Shown here: positions 16,979 to 24,077 of the stretch, one piece after another
How the letters are laid out: each line of letters starts with the position of its first letter
How positions within the stretch are numbered: the first letter of the stretch is position 1
Assembly: GCA_024279275.1 (NCBI GenBank)
Contig: JAJRRS010000170.1
Coordinates: 1 to 36,030 of the forward strand
Length of the DNA: 36,030 nucleotides
Source: Planctomycetota bacterium
Lineage (GTDB): Bacteria; Planctomycetota; Phycisphaerae; Phycisphaerales; Phycisphaeraceae
Direction of reading: 5' to 3'
Made by a program: the position numbers and the translations under genes
The notes under the pieces: model-generated
The model's input: only the letters and a program-made list of their open reading frames with translations
What the model was told of the DNA's origin: nothing
The model's database searches: none

Positions 16979-18025
16979 ATGCCCGACCATCCAAAAATCA
17001 CCCTCATCGGCGACGGGTCCATGGCCACCGTCCTCGCCCTGCTCCTGGAATCCAAAGGCCTACACGTCACGCTCTGGGGCGCCTTCCCCGAACACCTCGC
17101 CGAGCTTATCCAAACCCGCGAAAACCGCCGATATCTCCCAGGCTACCGCCTGCCGGACCGCATAAAAATCACCCCTAACGATCAAAACGCACTCGCCGAC
17201 GCCGACATCATCGTCAACGCCGTACCCACCCAGTTCATCCGCCCCGTCTGGCAACGCCTCTCGCCTCACGTCCCCAAAGATGTCCCCATCGCCTCGGTCG
17301 CCAAAGGCATCGAAACAGACACCACCCTCCGCCCCACCCAGATCATCGCCGACGTACTCCAAGCCGCCGGCCCAGGCTCCGCTGACGACCCCGACAAGCC
17401 CGCGCGACCCCTGGCCACCATCTCCGGCCCATCCGTCGCCGACGAACTCGCCCGCTGCCTCCCCGCCACCGTCTGCGCCGCCAGCGACGATGAAGACTTC
17501 GCCAAACTCCTGCAACAAACCTTCACCACCCACTGGTTCCGCGTCTACACCAACAAAGACCTCCTGGGCACCGAACTCGCCGGCGCTACCAAAAACGTCA
17601 TCGCACTCGCCGCCGGCATCCTCGACGGACTGCAAGCCGGCAACAACGCCAAAAGCGCCCTGCTCTCACGAGGACTCGCCGAAATAACTCGACTCGGCAC
17701 CGCGATGGGCGCATCGCCCGAAACGTTCTTCGGCGTAGCCGGCGTCGGCGACCTCGCCACCACATGCTTCAGCCCCACAGGCCGGAACCGAACCTGCGGC
17801 GAACAACTCGGCAGAGGCAAAAAACTACAGGACGTACTCGATCAAATGCCCGGCGTCGTCGAAGGCGTTCCCACCACCAAAGCCGTCGTTGCACTACTCA
17901 AAAAATACCGCGTCGAAATGCCCATCACCCAGACCGTCCACAAAGTCCTCTTCGAGGGTCTCGACCCCCTGGAAGGCATCAGCCAACTTATGAGCCGGCA
18001 GCTCAAACCCGAAAATATCGGGTAA
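16979..18025 (+). CDS. gpsA: NAD(P)H-dependent glycerol-3-phosphate dehydrogenase
   Basis: Reduces dihydroxyacetone phosphate to sn-glycerol 3-phosphate for phospholipid synthesis; cytosolic. The 348-residue length fits the family. The nucleotide-binding loop reads GDGSMATVLA (11-20), so the usual W-G of GSWGT is M-A. Conserved K109 in VAKGIE, the GPSVADE block (150-156), catalytic K205 in GATKNVIALAAG, and GVGDLATTC...TGRNRTCGEQLG are all present. The start ATG at 16979 has only a weak GAAGAA ahead of it. It stands alone: upstream genes are divergent and the toxin-antitoxin pair downstream is convergent. Confidence 0.95.
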   Translation: MPDHPKITLIGDGSMATVLALLLESKGLHVTLWGAFPEHLAELIQTRENRRYLPGYRLPDRIKITPNDQNALADADIIVNAVPTQFIRPVWQRLSPHVPKDVPIASVAKGIETDTTLRPTQIIADVLQAAGPGSADDPDKPARPLATISGPSVADELARCLPATVCAASDDEDFAKLLQQTFTTHWFRVYTNKDLLGTELAGATKNVIALAAGILDGLQAGNNAKSALLSRGLAEITRLGTAMGASPETFFGVAGVGDLATTCFSPTGRNRTCGEQLGRGKKLQDVLDQMPGVVEGVPTTKAVVALLKKYRVEMPITQTVHKVLFEGLDPLEGISQLMSRQLKPENIG

Positions 18026-18088
18026 ATCGCTCCCTACATAACCGCCGCGGGGCGCTTGAAATTCCTGACCGACGCGGCAGGCTCGCAA

Positions 18089-18114
18089 TAGCCGTGGGCG
18101 GAAGCCCACGGTTA
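18089..18114. repeat. REP-like hairpin with GGAA tetraloop
   Basis: TAGCCGTGGGC (18089-18099), loop GGAA (18100-18103) and GCCCACGGTTA (18104-18114) form an 11-bp stem with one G-U pair, closed by a GNRA-type tetraloop. It lies 64 nt after gpsA and lacks a T-run. It resembles the GTGGGC/GCCCAC core of the hairpins at 3089 and 27046. Confidence 0.65.
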
Positions 18115-18223
18115 AGCTACGGCGTCTGTGATAGCTACGAATTTAACGCTAAGGCTACGACTGTGTGAAGTACGCTCTAATGCAAGCAGCAATCGATACG
18201 CTAAAAGAGTCCTTTCAACTCCC

Positions 18224-18625
18224 CTACCGCTCCTTACCTTGGCCGGGGTGGCCACCGCCTCCCTGATTTTCAGCTTCCCGTAACTCGTCGGCGACCGCCC
18301 GCACGTCTTCCGGCAAACGCTCCGGGTTTGCTTCCATGCCGCTGCCGCGTCCAGACAGCACCCACGTTTCTTTGCGGTCTTCAAACACCGTAAAAAGAAA
18401 CGTGAAGCCCTTGACCGTGAGGTGTCGCACCTCGTAATCCTTGTACTCGTTCTCCAGAGCCAAGCCGTAGCGGCTTGGCATTTCGTCAAGTGTGGTGGTC
18501 GCTTCGTACGCCTCGGCAAGCCACGCTTCGGCGTTTTGCGGCTGTTGCTTATCAACGGCGATATAGGCGTATTGATTGAAGATGTCGTCTTCGACATCGG
18601 GTGTCAGGTGTACGGCGTATTTCAC
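18224..18625 (-). CDS. RelE/ParE-family toxin
   Basis: The 133-residue protein begins MKYAVHLTPDVEDDIFNQYAYI, the usual helix of ParE-like toxins, and has the core strands VRHLTVKGFTFLFTVFEDR and WVLSGRGSGME typical of the RelE/ParE fold. The last 25 residues are Gly/Glu-rich and look like a non-conserved tail, so the protein is longer than the usual ~95. ParE-type members poison gyrase and RelE-type members cut mRNA; the sequence alone does not separate them. It overlaps the antitoxin gene by 4 bp (ATGA), so the pair is translationally coupled with the antitoxin first. Confidence 0.85.
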   Translation of the reverse strand: MKYAVHLTPDVEDDIFNQYAYIAVDKQQPQNAEAWLAEAYEATTTLDEMPSRYGLALENEYKDYEVRHLTVKGFTFLFTVFEDRKETWVLSGRGSGMEANPERLPEDVRAVADELREAENQGGGGHPGQGKER

Positions 18626-18915
18626 AGCTTTAATTCAGTTTTGATTCGCTCGCGGATATCTTCAAAGGCTTGCTTCACCGGCTTGCCTCGCCCCGCTAGC
18701 GCATCCGCATAGCCTTCATCAAGTTTTTCCAGATGTTCGATCCACGCGATTTTCTTCTGCATGTAATCGAACGTAGCCGGGGCCATGACCACCGCACGGG
18801 CCTGGCCGTTGACGGTCAGCACCTCCACCCCGCCGTTTTCTGCCAAACGGTCCAGGTGGGCCGCCGAATGGTTCCTGAAATCCGTCAGCGAATGAATGTC
18901 TTCGGTTCGTATCAT
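18622..18915 (-). CDS. Phd/YefM-family antitoxin
   Basis: The 97-residue protein has the Phd/YefM N-terminal DNA-binding fold: SLTDFRNHSAAHLDRL, VEVLTVNGQARAVVMAPATFDYM. The C-terminal part (about 65-97), rich in Glu, Lys and Asp, is expected to wrap the toxin. I chose the ATG at 18915 (MIRTEDIHSL) because GGAG lies 6 nt upstream; an ATG 12 nt earlier has only a cramped AGG. Such antitoxins repress their own operon, and a tandem direct repeat lies immediately upstream. Confidence 0.88.
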   Translation of the reverse strand: MIRTEDIHSLTDFRNHSAAHLDRLAENGGVEVLTVNGQARAVVMAPATFDYMQKKIAWIEHLEKLDEGYADALAGRGKPVKQAFEDIRERIKTELKL

Positions 18916-18925
18916 GTTATACTCC

Positions 18926-18947
18926 ATACCTAATTAATACCTCATTA
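18926..18947. promoter_or_regulatory. Probable antitoxin operator: tandem ATACCTMATTA
   Basis: ATACCTAATTA (18926-18936) is followed without spacer by ATACCTCATTA (18937-18947), one mismatch. It begins 10 bp upstream of the antitoxin start in an AT-rich stretch that could include the -10 box. Operon autorepression through such repeats is known for Phd/YefM antitoxins; binding here is inference. Confidence 0.55.
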
Positions 18948-19055
18948 AGTATCGCATATCATAGGCCCCAAGTCCAGAAAATAAGCCACCATAGGCCTTA
19001 ATCGTGGAAACCTCTTTTCCTACAGCCCCAAAACAGGTTGCCTCCCCACCATCAA

Positions 19056-19095
19056 CCCCCCGGTACCCCCGGTGCCCCCGGTGCCCCCCCCGCTG
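19056..19095. repeat. CCCCCGGTR tandem array
   Basis: The units CCCCCGGTA, CCCCCGGTG, CCCCCGGTG follow in register (period 9) after a C-run and end in a run of 8 C. This is the same 9-bp unit as CACCCCCGG at 4642 read in another phase. It lies in the spacer between the antitoxin and PilZ genes. Confidence 0.75.
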
Positions 19096-19127
19096 GCAAT
19101 CCCCAGCACGAATTAATATCTTCATAC

Positions 19128-19157
19128 TATTATGGCTTTATTAAAAAAGCCATAATA
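19128..19157. other. Perfect 12-bp hairpin between divergent genes
   Basis: TATTATGGCTTT (19128-19139), loop ATTAAA, AAAGCCATAATA (19146-19157) form a perfect stem. It looks like a bidirectional terminator (A-tract and T-tract at its sides), but the flanking genes diverge from it, so there is no obvious message to end. It could mark the end of an unseen small transcript or a relic of a lost gene. Confidence 0.65.
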
Positions 19158-19373
19158 ATCTGTTCATCATTTATGTGCCCGCGATGCAGCCAGATCCACC
19201 CTCTTGGGGCAACCAATGCACCGATATTTTTTGTTAAGAAGGCTTGCGGATCGCCCAGCACACAACCCTTAAGCCGACCCCGGCAATACCCGATCTACCC
19301 TCTTATATAGATAGGCGCAATAGATAGGTGCCTCTCTGGTCTTCTTGCACCAAGGCGTTTCCCCGTGGAAGCG

Positions 19374-19868
19374 ATGACAAGTGAGCCAAGCGTGCCATAC
19401 CCCGCCTCAAATCCTGACTCCTCAAACGAGCGCCAAGACGACACCGTCCGCCTCTGGCTCAGCCAGCAGCAATGGATGTCCGTCCTACAGAATACCGAGC
19501 GGCGGGCACGCCAGATCGACTTCCCACAGGCTGACAATCAACGCCAAAGCCCCAGACTTCCCGCGCCATCCGATACCAACTGCATCATCCGGCTCGGCCA
19601 AAACGTAGAACACACCGGCACGTTTCTGGTCAAGCTCCGCGATGTCTCCGCTACCGGGCTGGGTTTCTATAGCGCCCAACCCTTCCCCCCCAAATCACGC
19701 TGCACCGTCGCTCTTCAGGACGCACAGGGCCACGGCCTGGTCTGCGCCGCAAGCGTCGTCTGGTGCAAATCTATCGACGATCAACTCAACGATGTCGGCA
19801 TACAGTTCGACCAACCCATCAGCGCACACTGGCTGACCGTCGAACCACTGGACCGCATCCCCATCTGA
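19374..19868 (+). CDS. PilZ-domain protein 1 (c-di-GMP effector)
   Basis: Expected to bind cyclic di-GMP and relay it to a partner; cytosolic. The two ligand motifs are present. RxxxR is RQSPR, at residues 57-61 of the 164-residue protein, and DxSxxG is DVSATG at 90-95, followed by the PilZ strand VVWCKSIDD and NDVGIQFD. The N-terminal third is a low-complexity linker and a short helix of unknown role. I chose ATG at 19374 because GGAA lies 4 nt upstream; an in-frame GTG at 19365 is the alternative. A tandem word TAGATAGGYGC precedes it (19309-19333). It is followed 11 bp later by a second PilZ gene and by the pilus genes. Confidence 0.8.
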   Translation: MTSEPSVPYPASNPDSSNERQDDTVRLWLSQQQWMSVLQNTERRARQIDFPQADNQRQSPRLPAPSDTNCIIRLGQNVEHTGTFLVKLRDVSATGLGFYSAQPFPPKSRCTVALQDAQGHGLVCAASVVWCKSIDDQLNDVGIQFDQPISAHWLTVEPLDRIPI

Positions 19869-19879
19869 CCGAATACACG

Positions 19880-20380
19880 ATGACCAAGCCTCAAAAAAAA
19901 GCCGCAACCGGTGCCCTCAATACCTTGCGCCACAGCCTCAGCATCGAGGAATGGTCACAGGCACTGCAGACGGTTAAAACCCAACACGGTCAGGCAAACT
20001 CAGGCCACAACACCAACGATGAACACGACCAGCGTGCCACCGGCCAACCGCGCCACCCTGCCGTCCGCCGATGCCTGCTGCGTGTCGATCGTGGCGAATC
20101 GGCCCCCGGCATCTACATCGTCCGCTCGCGTGACATCTCCGACGGCGGGATACGCATCATCCACGGCGGGACCCTCAAGCCTGACACCATCTGCTGCGTC
20201 ATCATCGAATCCACCACCGGGCAATCCATCGCCGTCGGCGGAACCATCGCCTGGTGCAACCCCGTCAAAGGCATGGACACACCCGCCTACGAACTGGGCA
20301 TACGCTTCTACGAAACCATCGACGCATCACCCTTTGCTGAACAACCTGATTCAGCCCAAGACGCACAAGACGCCGCCTGA
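19880..20380 (+). CDS. PilZ-domain protein 2 (c-di-GMP effector)
   Basis: A second PilZ-like protein of 166 residues, 11 bp downstream of the first and clearly paralogous in layout (N-terminal linker, then domain). The R-x3-R motif is RCLLR within RRCLLRV, and D-x-S-x2-G is DISDGG followed by IRIIHGG; IAWCNPVKG and YELGIRFYE match the later PilZ strands. The start at 19880 (MTKPQKKAATG) avoids the overlap with the previous gene implied by a longer frame. The position before pilT suggests control of pilus function by c-di-GMP, which is inferred from location. Confidence 0.8.
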   Translation: MTKPQKKAATGALNTLRHSLSIEEWSQALQTVKTQHGQANSGHNTNDEHDQRATGQPRHPAVRRCLLRVDRGESAPGIYIVRSRDISDGGIRIIHGGTLKPDTICCVIIESTTGQSIAVGGTIAWCNPVKGMDTPAYELGIRFYETIDASPFAEQPDSAQDAQDAA

Positions 20381-20817
20381 CCCGCAACCACAACCCTATC
20401 ACCCCTCGCACTCCCATCGCTCATTTTCAATAGCCGCCAGCTAGAATTGGCCGATCTGCCCTCCGTCAAAACCACGACTGCAAGAACCCGTCTAAATATA
20501 TCTCACTGCGACGCGACTCAATGCCGAGCCTGAGCGTGGCAAAGGCTCGGATATCCCCACACGATCCGTCTGATCATCAGGCACCGCGTCCCAACTTTAT
20601 TGGACACAACAACGGCTACCGCATGCCGGTTGTAACGATTACACCAACTGGGTTACGCCGGTCGTCATCACCGCACCTGCCCCACCGCCGCTGGCTTATC
20701 CCACAACCCTTACGCGACGATAGATATTTCGACACCCATCGTCCGGCCGGACGGTGAGCCAGGGCCTGTGACGGCCCGCCCGACCGGCCCGGAGGAGGTT
20801 TTTGCCGTGAGGAACCG
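20381..20817. promoter_or_regulatory. Spacer and probable leader of pilT
   Basis: 437 bp without a supported gene. It holds a 7-bp stem CCGAGCC/GGCTCGG (20524-20530, 20544-20550) and another, CCGGTTG/CAACTGG with a wobble pair (20626-20632, 20645-20651), enclosing TAACGATTA. The latter could be part of a structured pilT leader, but I could not match it to a known riboswitch, including the c-di-GMP class. The 3' end has GAGGA at 20808-20812, 5 nt before the pilT ATG. Confidence 0.4.
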
Positions 20818-21873
20818 ATGGAACTGAATACGATATTAAAAACTGCGGTGGACATGGACTGTTCGGACATCCATCTGATCGCTGGCCACACGCCAATGGT
20901 CCGCCAGCACACGGTGATGACCCCGCTTGACTACCCCGTCCTGACTGCCGAGGGCACGATGCGTATGCTCAAGCAGATGGCTGGGGTAGAGCAGATGAAA
21001 GTCTTCGAGAAGATCAAGGACGCTGACTTCTCTTACGAAGTACCCGGCGTCGGGCGTTTCCGTGTCAATGCACACCTCCAGCGTTCCATGGTTGGGATCG
21101 CCTTGCGTGCGATCAAGACCGAGATCCCCCCGCTTAAAGACCTCACACTTCCCGAGGTTATCAGCCGGCTGACCTACCTCCCCCGCGGGCTGGTACTGGT
21201 CACAGGCGACACCGGCTCGGGTAAATCGACCACGCTCGCAGCCATGATCGAGTCGATGAACAAACGCTACCACAAGCACATCATCACCCTCGAAGACCCC
21301 GTGGAATACGCGCTGGTCAGTGCCAAGTGCGTGATCGAGCAGCGCGAACTCGGGGCCGACACCCCCAGCTTCGCCTCGGGGCTTCGTCACGTCCTGCGTC
21401 AGGACCCCGACATCATCCTGGTCGGCGAAATGCGTGACCTGGAAACCACCGCCGCCGCCATCACCGCAGCGGAAACGGGCCACCTGGTTTTCTCCACGCT
21501 GCACACCGTCAACGCCTCGCAAACCATCGAGCGGATCATCGACATGTACCCAGCAGACCAGCAGAACCAGATCCGTTCCATGCTGGCGAACACCCTGCAG
21601 GCTGTGATCTCACAGACCTTGTTCAAGCGCATCGACAAGAAGGGCATGGTCCCCGCCGTCGAGATCATGCTCTGCACCCCAGCGGTGCGGAACCTCATCC
21701 GTGAGAACCGTGCATTCGAGATTCCCAACGTCATCGAAACCAATCGCGCACTGGGCATGAACAGCCTGGACAACTCGATCGCAGAACTCTTCTTCAACGG
21801 CATGATCAGCCGTGAAGACGCGATCGCACAGGCCGCCTACCCAGAAAAACTGGAACGCGCACTGGTCGCCTAA
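20818..21873 (+). CDS. pilT: Twitching-motility retraction ATPase PilT
   Basis: Cytoplasmic hexameric ATPase that disassembles type IV pili. The 351-residue protein has Walker A GDTGSGKST (130-138), the Asp box ITLEDPVEY (156-164), Walker B DPDIILVGEMRD (196-207) and His box GHLVFSTLHT (221-230). The C-terminal motif TPAVRNLIRE is a conservative variant of the PilT-specific AIRNLIRE, so it is PilT/PilU-type rather than the PilB extension motor. SD GAGGA sits 5 nt before the ATG. No PilB or secretin is in the window, so the rest of the machine is elsewhere. Confidence 0.95.
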   Translation: MELNTILKTAVDMDCSDIHLIAGHTPMVRQHTVMTPLDYPVLTAEGTMRMLKQMAGVEQMKVFEKIKDADFSYEVPGVGRFRVNAHLQRSMVGIALRAIKTEIPPLKDLTLPEVISRLTYLPRGLVLVTGDTGSGKSTTLAAMIESMNKRYHKHIITLEDPVEYALVSAKCVIEQRELGADTPSFASGLRHVLRQDPDIILVGEMRDLETTAAAITAAETGHLVFSTLHTVNASQTIERIIDMYPADQQNQIRSMLANTLQAVISQTLFKRIDKKGMVPAVEIMLCTPAVRNLIRENRAFEIPNVIETNRALGMNSLDNSIAELFFNGMISREDAIAQAAYPEKLERALVA

Positions 21874-21955
21874 CGAGCCGACGCCGTAAGGCGTCGATCG
21901 CAGACAAGCCGAGTCCCACTATCTAAGTGTTAAGTAACCAAAGGCTTCACCAACC

Positions 21956-23182
21956 ATGCCGACATATCGCTACCAGATGAAAACCAGCGGCGGGCAAACC
22001 TCCGTCGGCATCCTTAGCGCCGATAGCGCGCTGGCGGCGGCACAGCAACTTCGCTCCCAGGGCAACACCGTCCTGCAGTTGACTCCCATCAACTCAAACT
22101 CGTCCAAAACTCTCGGCCAACGCCTACAGGCCATGAACTACACCTCGGGGCCTAGCCAACGAGACGTCCTGAACTTCACCACACAACTCGCCGTCATGGT
22201 CCGCGCAGGCATCTCGCTCCGCGCCGCGATCGAAGGCATCGCAGAGCAGGCGGAAAATCAGAAGTTCAAGCAGATACTCATGGAGATCAAGCAGGATGTT
22301 GAGTCCGGCAAACAGTTCTCCGAAGCCCTGCAAAAACACCCCAAGCTCTTCGGCCCGCTGTATGTGAACATGGTCCGCGCCTCGGAAATGTCCGGCAGCT
22401 TCAGCCAGATGCTCGAGCGCATCGCCGAATCTCTCGCACAACAGATCGAGACACGCGCCATGGTGATCGGTGCGATGATCTACCCCGCTGTCATCGGTGG
22501 GCTTGCCGTCACCGTCACCATCTTCCTGCTGACGTTCGTGCTGCCCAAGTTCGCCGCCGTCTTCGAGGGCAAGGAAGCCGCCATGCCCTGGCCTACCATC
22601 TTCCTCATGGACCTCTCCGCGTTCATGGTCAACTGGTGGTGGGCCGTGATCCTCGCCCTCTTCGGGGGGATCGCGGGACTCTTTTTCTTCGTCAAGACAG
22701 AGGCGGGCGGCTGGTGGTTCGACGCCGTCAAACTACGCTTCCCCATCTTCCAGAAAATGTTCCGCGCCCTGTACATCAGCCGAAGCCTGCACACCATGGG
22801 CGAGCTGGTCAACGCCGGCGTACCCATGCTCGACACGCTCGCCATCACCGGCGACATCTCCGGCAACCGCCTCTACCGCAGGCTCTGGCGCAACGTCTAC
22901 ACCTCGGTCAAGCAGGGCAAGAAAATCGCCATGCCCCTGGGCAAGAGCAACCTCCTGCCCAAGGCCGTCGTCCAGATGATCTCCGCAGGCGAAGAGTCCG
23001 GCAAGCTCGGGGAAGTCCTCGATCAGGTCTCAGGCTACTACGCCAAACAGCTCCGTGAAGTCATCAAACTCGTCACCAGCATGATCGAACCGGTCATGAT
23101 TATCATCATGGGTTCGGTCGTCGGCTTCATCGCCATGGCCATCATCCTCCCGATCTTCAAGCTCTCCACGCTGGTCAAATAA
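21956..23182 (+). CDS. pilC: Inner-membrane platform protein PilC (GspF family)
   Basis: Polytopic inner-membrane protein that couples the pilus motors to pilin addition. The 408-residue length and two GspF repeats fit: a first cytoplasmic domain (about 70-170) with QLAVMVRAGISLRAAIEG, membrane helices at about 177-205 and 225-247, the second domain with ALYISRSLHTMGELVNAGVP, and a last helix near the end with IMGSVVGFIAMAI. The pattern MISAGEESGKLGEVL is typical of the second repeat. The ATG lacks a good ribosome-binding site. It lies 82 bp after pilT. Confidence 0.95.
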   Translation: MPTYRYQMKTSGGQTSVGILSADSALAAAQQLRSQGNTVLQLTPINSNSSKTLGQRLQAMNYTSGPSQRDVLNFTTQLAVMVRAGISLRAAIEGIAEQAENQKFKQILMEIKQDVESGKQFSEALQKHPKLFGPLYVNMVRASEMSGSFSQMLERIAESLAQQIETRAMVIGAMIYPAVIGGLAVTVTIFLLTFVLPKFAAVFEGKEAAMPWPTIFLMDLSAFMVNWWWAVILALFGGIAGLFFFVKTEAGGWWFDAVKLRFPIFQKMFRALYISRSLHTMGELVNAGVPMLDTLAITGDISGNRLYRRLWRNVYTSVKQGKKIAMPLGKSNLLPKAVVQMISAGEESGKLGEVLDQVSGYYAKQLREVIKLVTSMIEPVMIIIMGSVVGFIAMAIILPIFKLSTLVK

Positions 23183-23188
23183 AACAAT

Positions 23189-23378
23189 GGGGGATGTGGG
23201 ATTGCGGATGGAGGATGGATCAGAACGATTATTCCCGTCGTAAGGGCAGGCAAGTGTCCGGTAAGTATGAAGGCCCCTACCGCAACCTCGGAATGAATCG
23301 TAGGGTTGACTGTGATGTTGAAATTATGTGTACAGGCACGCCCATGAACCATCCCCAATCCCCCACCCCCAATCCCCC
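23189..23378. repeat. Inverted arms flanking the PilV-like prepilin start
   Basis: The left arm (23189-23218, GGGGGATGTGGGATTGCGGA...) and right arm (23349-23378, CCATCCCCAATCCCCCACCC...) are complementary at 23 of 30 positions counted by eye. The right arm is inside the coding region and supplies codons 2-11. The start codon of the gene lies 5 bp before the right arm. The same design recurs at 26313-26418. Confidence 0.6.
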
Positions 23379-23925
23379 GTCACGCCGGCCACGCCGACGC
23401 GACGCCGGCTTCACTCTCATCGAAGCCGCGCTCACCACCGTCATCGTCGGCACAGGCGTTCTCTCTATCGTCGCCGCACAACAGGCCTACCACCAGAAAA
23501 ACGACTGGGCACAACGCACCGGCACAGCCATGCTCCTGGCCAACGAACTCCGCGAGCTGACCATGCCTCTGCCTGTCTTCGATCCGATCACAGGAAAGAC
23601 ATTCATCGGCCCCGAACCCGGCGAAGCCACCGTCGCCGACTACGACGACCTGGACGACTTCGCGGGCGTACCCATGGCCGGAATCTACCCCGGCATGACA
23701 TTCGACCCACCGATCGACGCCCTAAGACGCACGATCGCTGACATGCCCGGCTGGTCACAACACGTCACCGTCGATAGCGTCCTGGTTGACAACATCGCCG
23801 CGTCGTTCGTGCAACCCCTGGGCACCACACCCATGCTCAGGCTCACCGTCGATGTCCTGTACCAAGGCCCAAACGACCCCAACGCACAGGTCATCACCCA
23901 ACTAACCTGGGTCGTCGGACAATAA
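23344..23925 (+). CDS. Prepilin-like protein, PilV/GspI type
   Basis: A 193-residue secreted pseudopilin. The short leader ends in RRRDA and cleavage is expected before the phenylalanine in GFTLIEAALT, with glutamate at mature position +5; the following TVIVGTGVLSIVAA is the hydrophobic helix. The rest is soluble and Asp/Pro-rich. The ATG at 23344 is preferred over a longer in-frame extension because it gives a normal leader. The leader's Pro-rich part is encoded by an arm of a dispersed inverted repeat. It belongs to the pil operon as a minor subunit. Confidence 0.85.
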   Translation: MNHPQSPTPNPPSRRPRRRDAGFTLIEAALTTVIVGTGVLSIVAAQQAYHQKNDWAQRTGTAMLLANELRELTMPLPVFDPITGKTFIGPEPGEATVADYDDLDDFAGVPMAGIYPGMTFDPPIDALRRTIADMPGWSQHVTVDSVLVDNIAASFVQPLGTTPMLRLTVDVLYQGPNDPNAQVITQLTWVVGQ

Positions 23926-23931
23926 AAAAAC

Positions 23932-23966
23932 AACGCCGTCCCTGACGGTGCAGCGAAGGGGCGGGT
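23932..23966. repeat. AACGCCGTCCCTGA...GAAGGGGCGG dispersed hairpin, copy 1
   Basis: The sequence CCGTCCCT ... AGGGGCGG forms a stem around a GACGGTGCAGCGA loop. Near-identical copies occur at 28313-28345 and 28652-28684. It starts 6 bp after the PilV-like stop codon. Confidence 0.75.
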
Positions 23967-24077
23967 ATCCCCCCAACCAACAATAACCAACACACATACG
24001 TTCCCAATAACACACAACCGCTTACTCAACCCAAACACACCCACACACGACAGCAAGGCCGAGGCTCTGGAGTTTTG

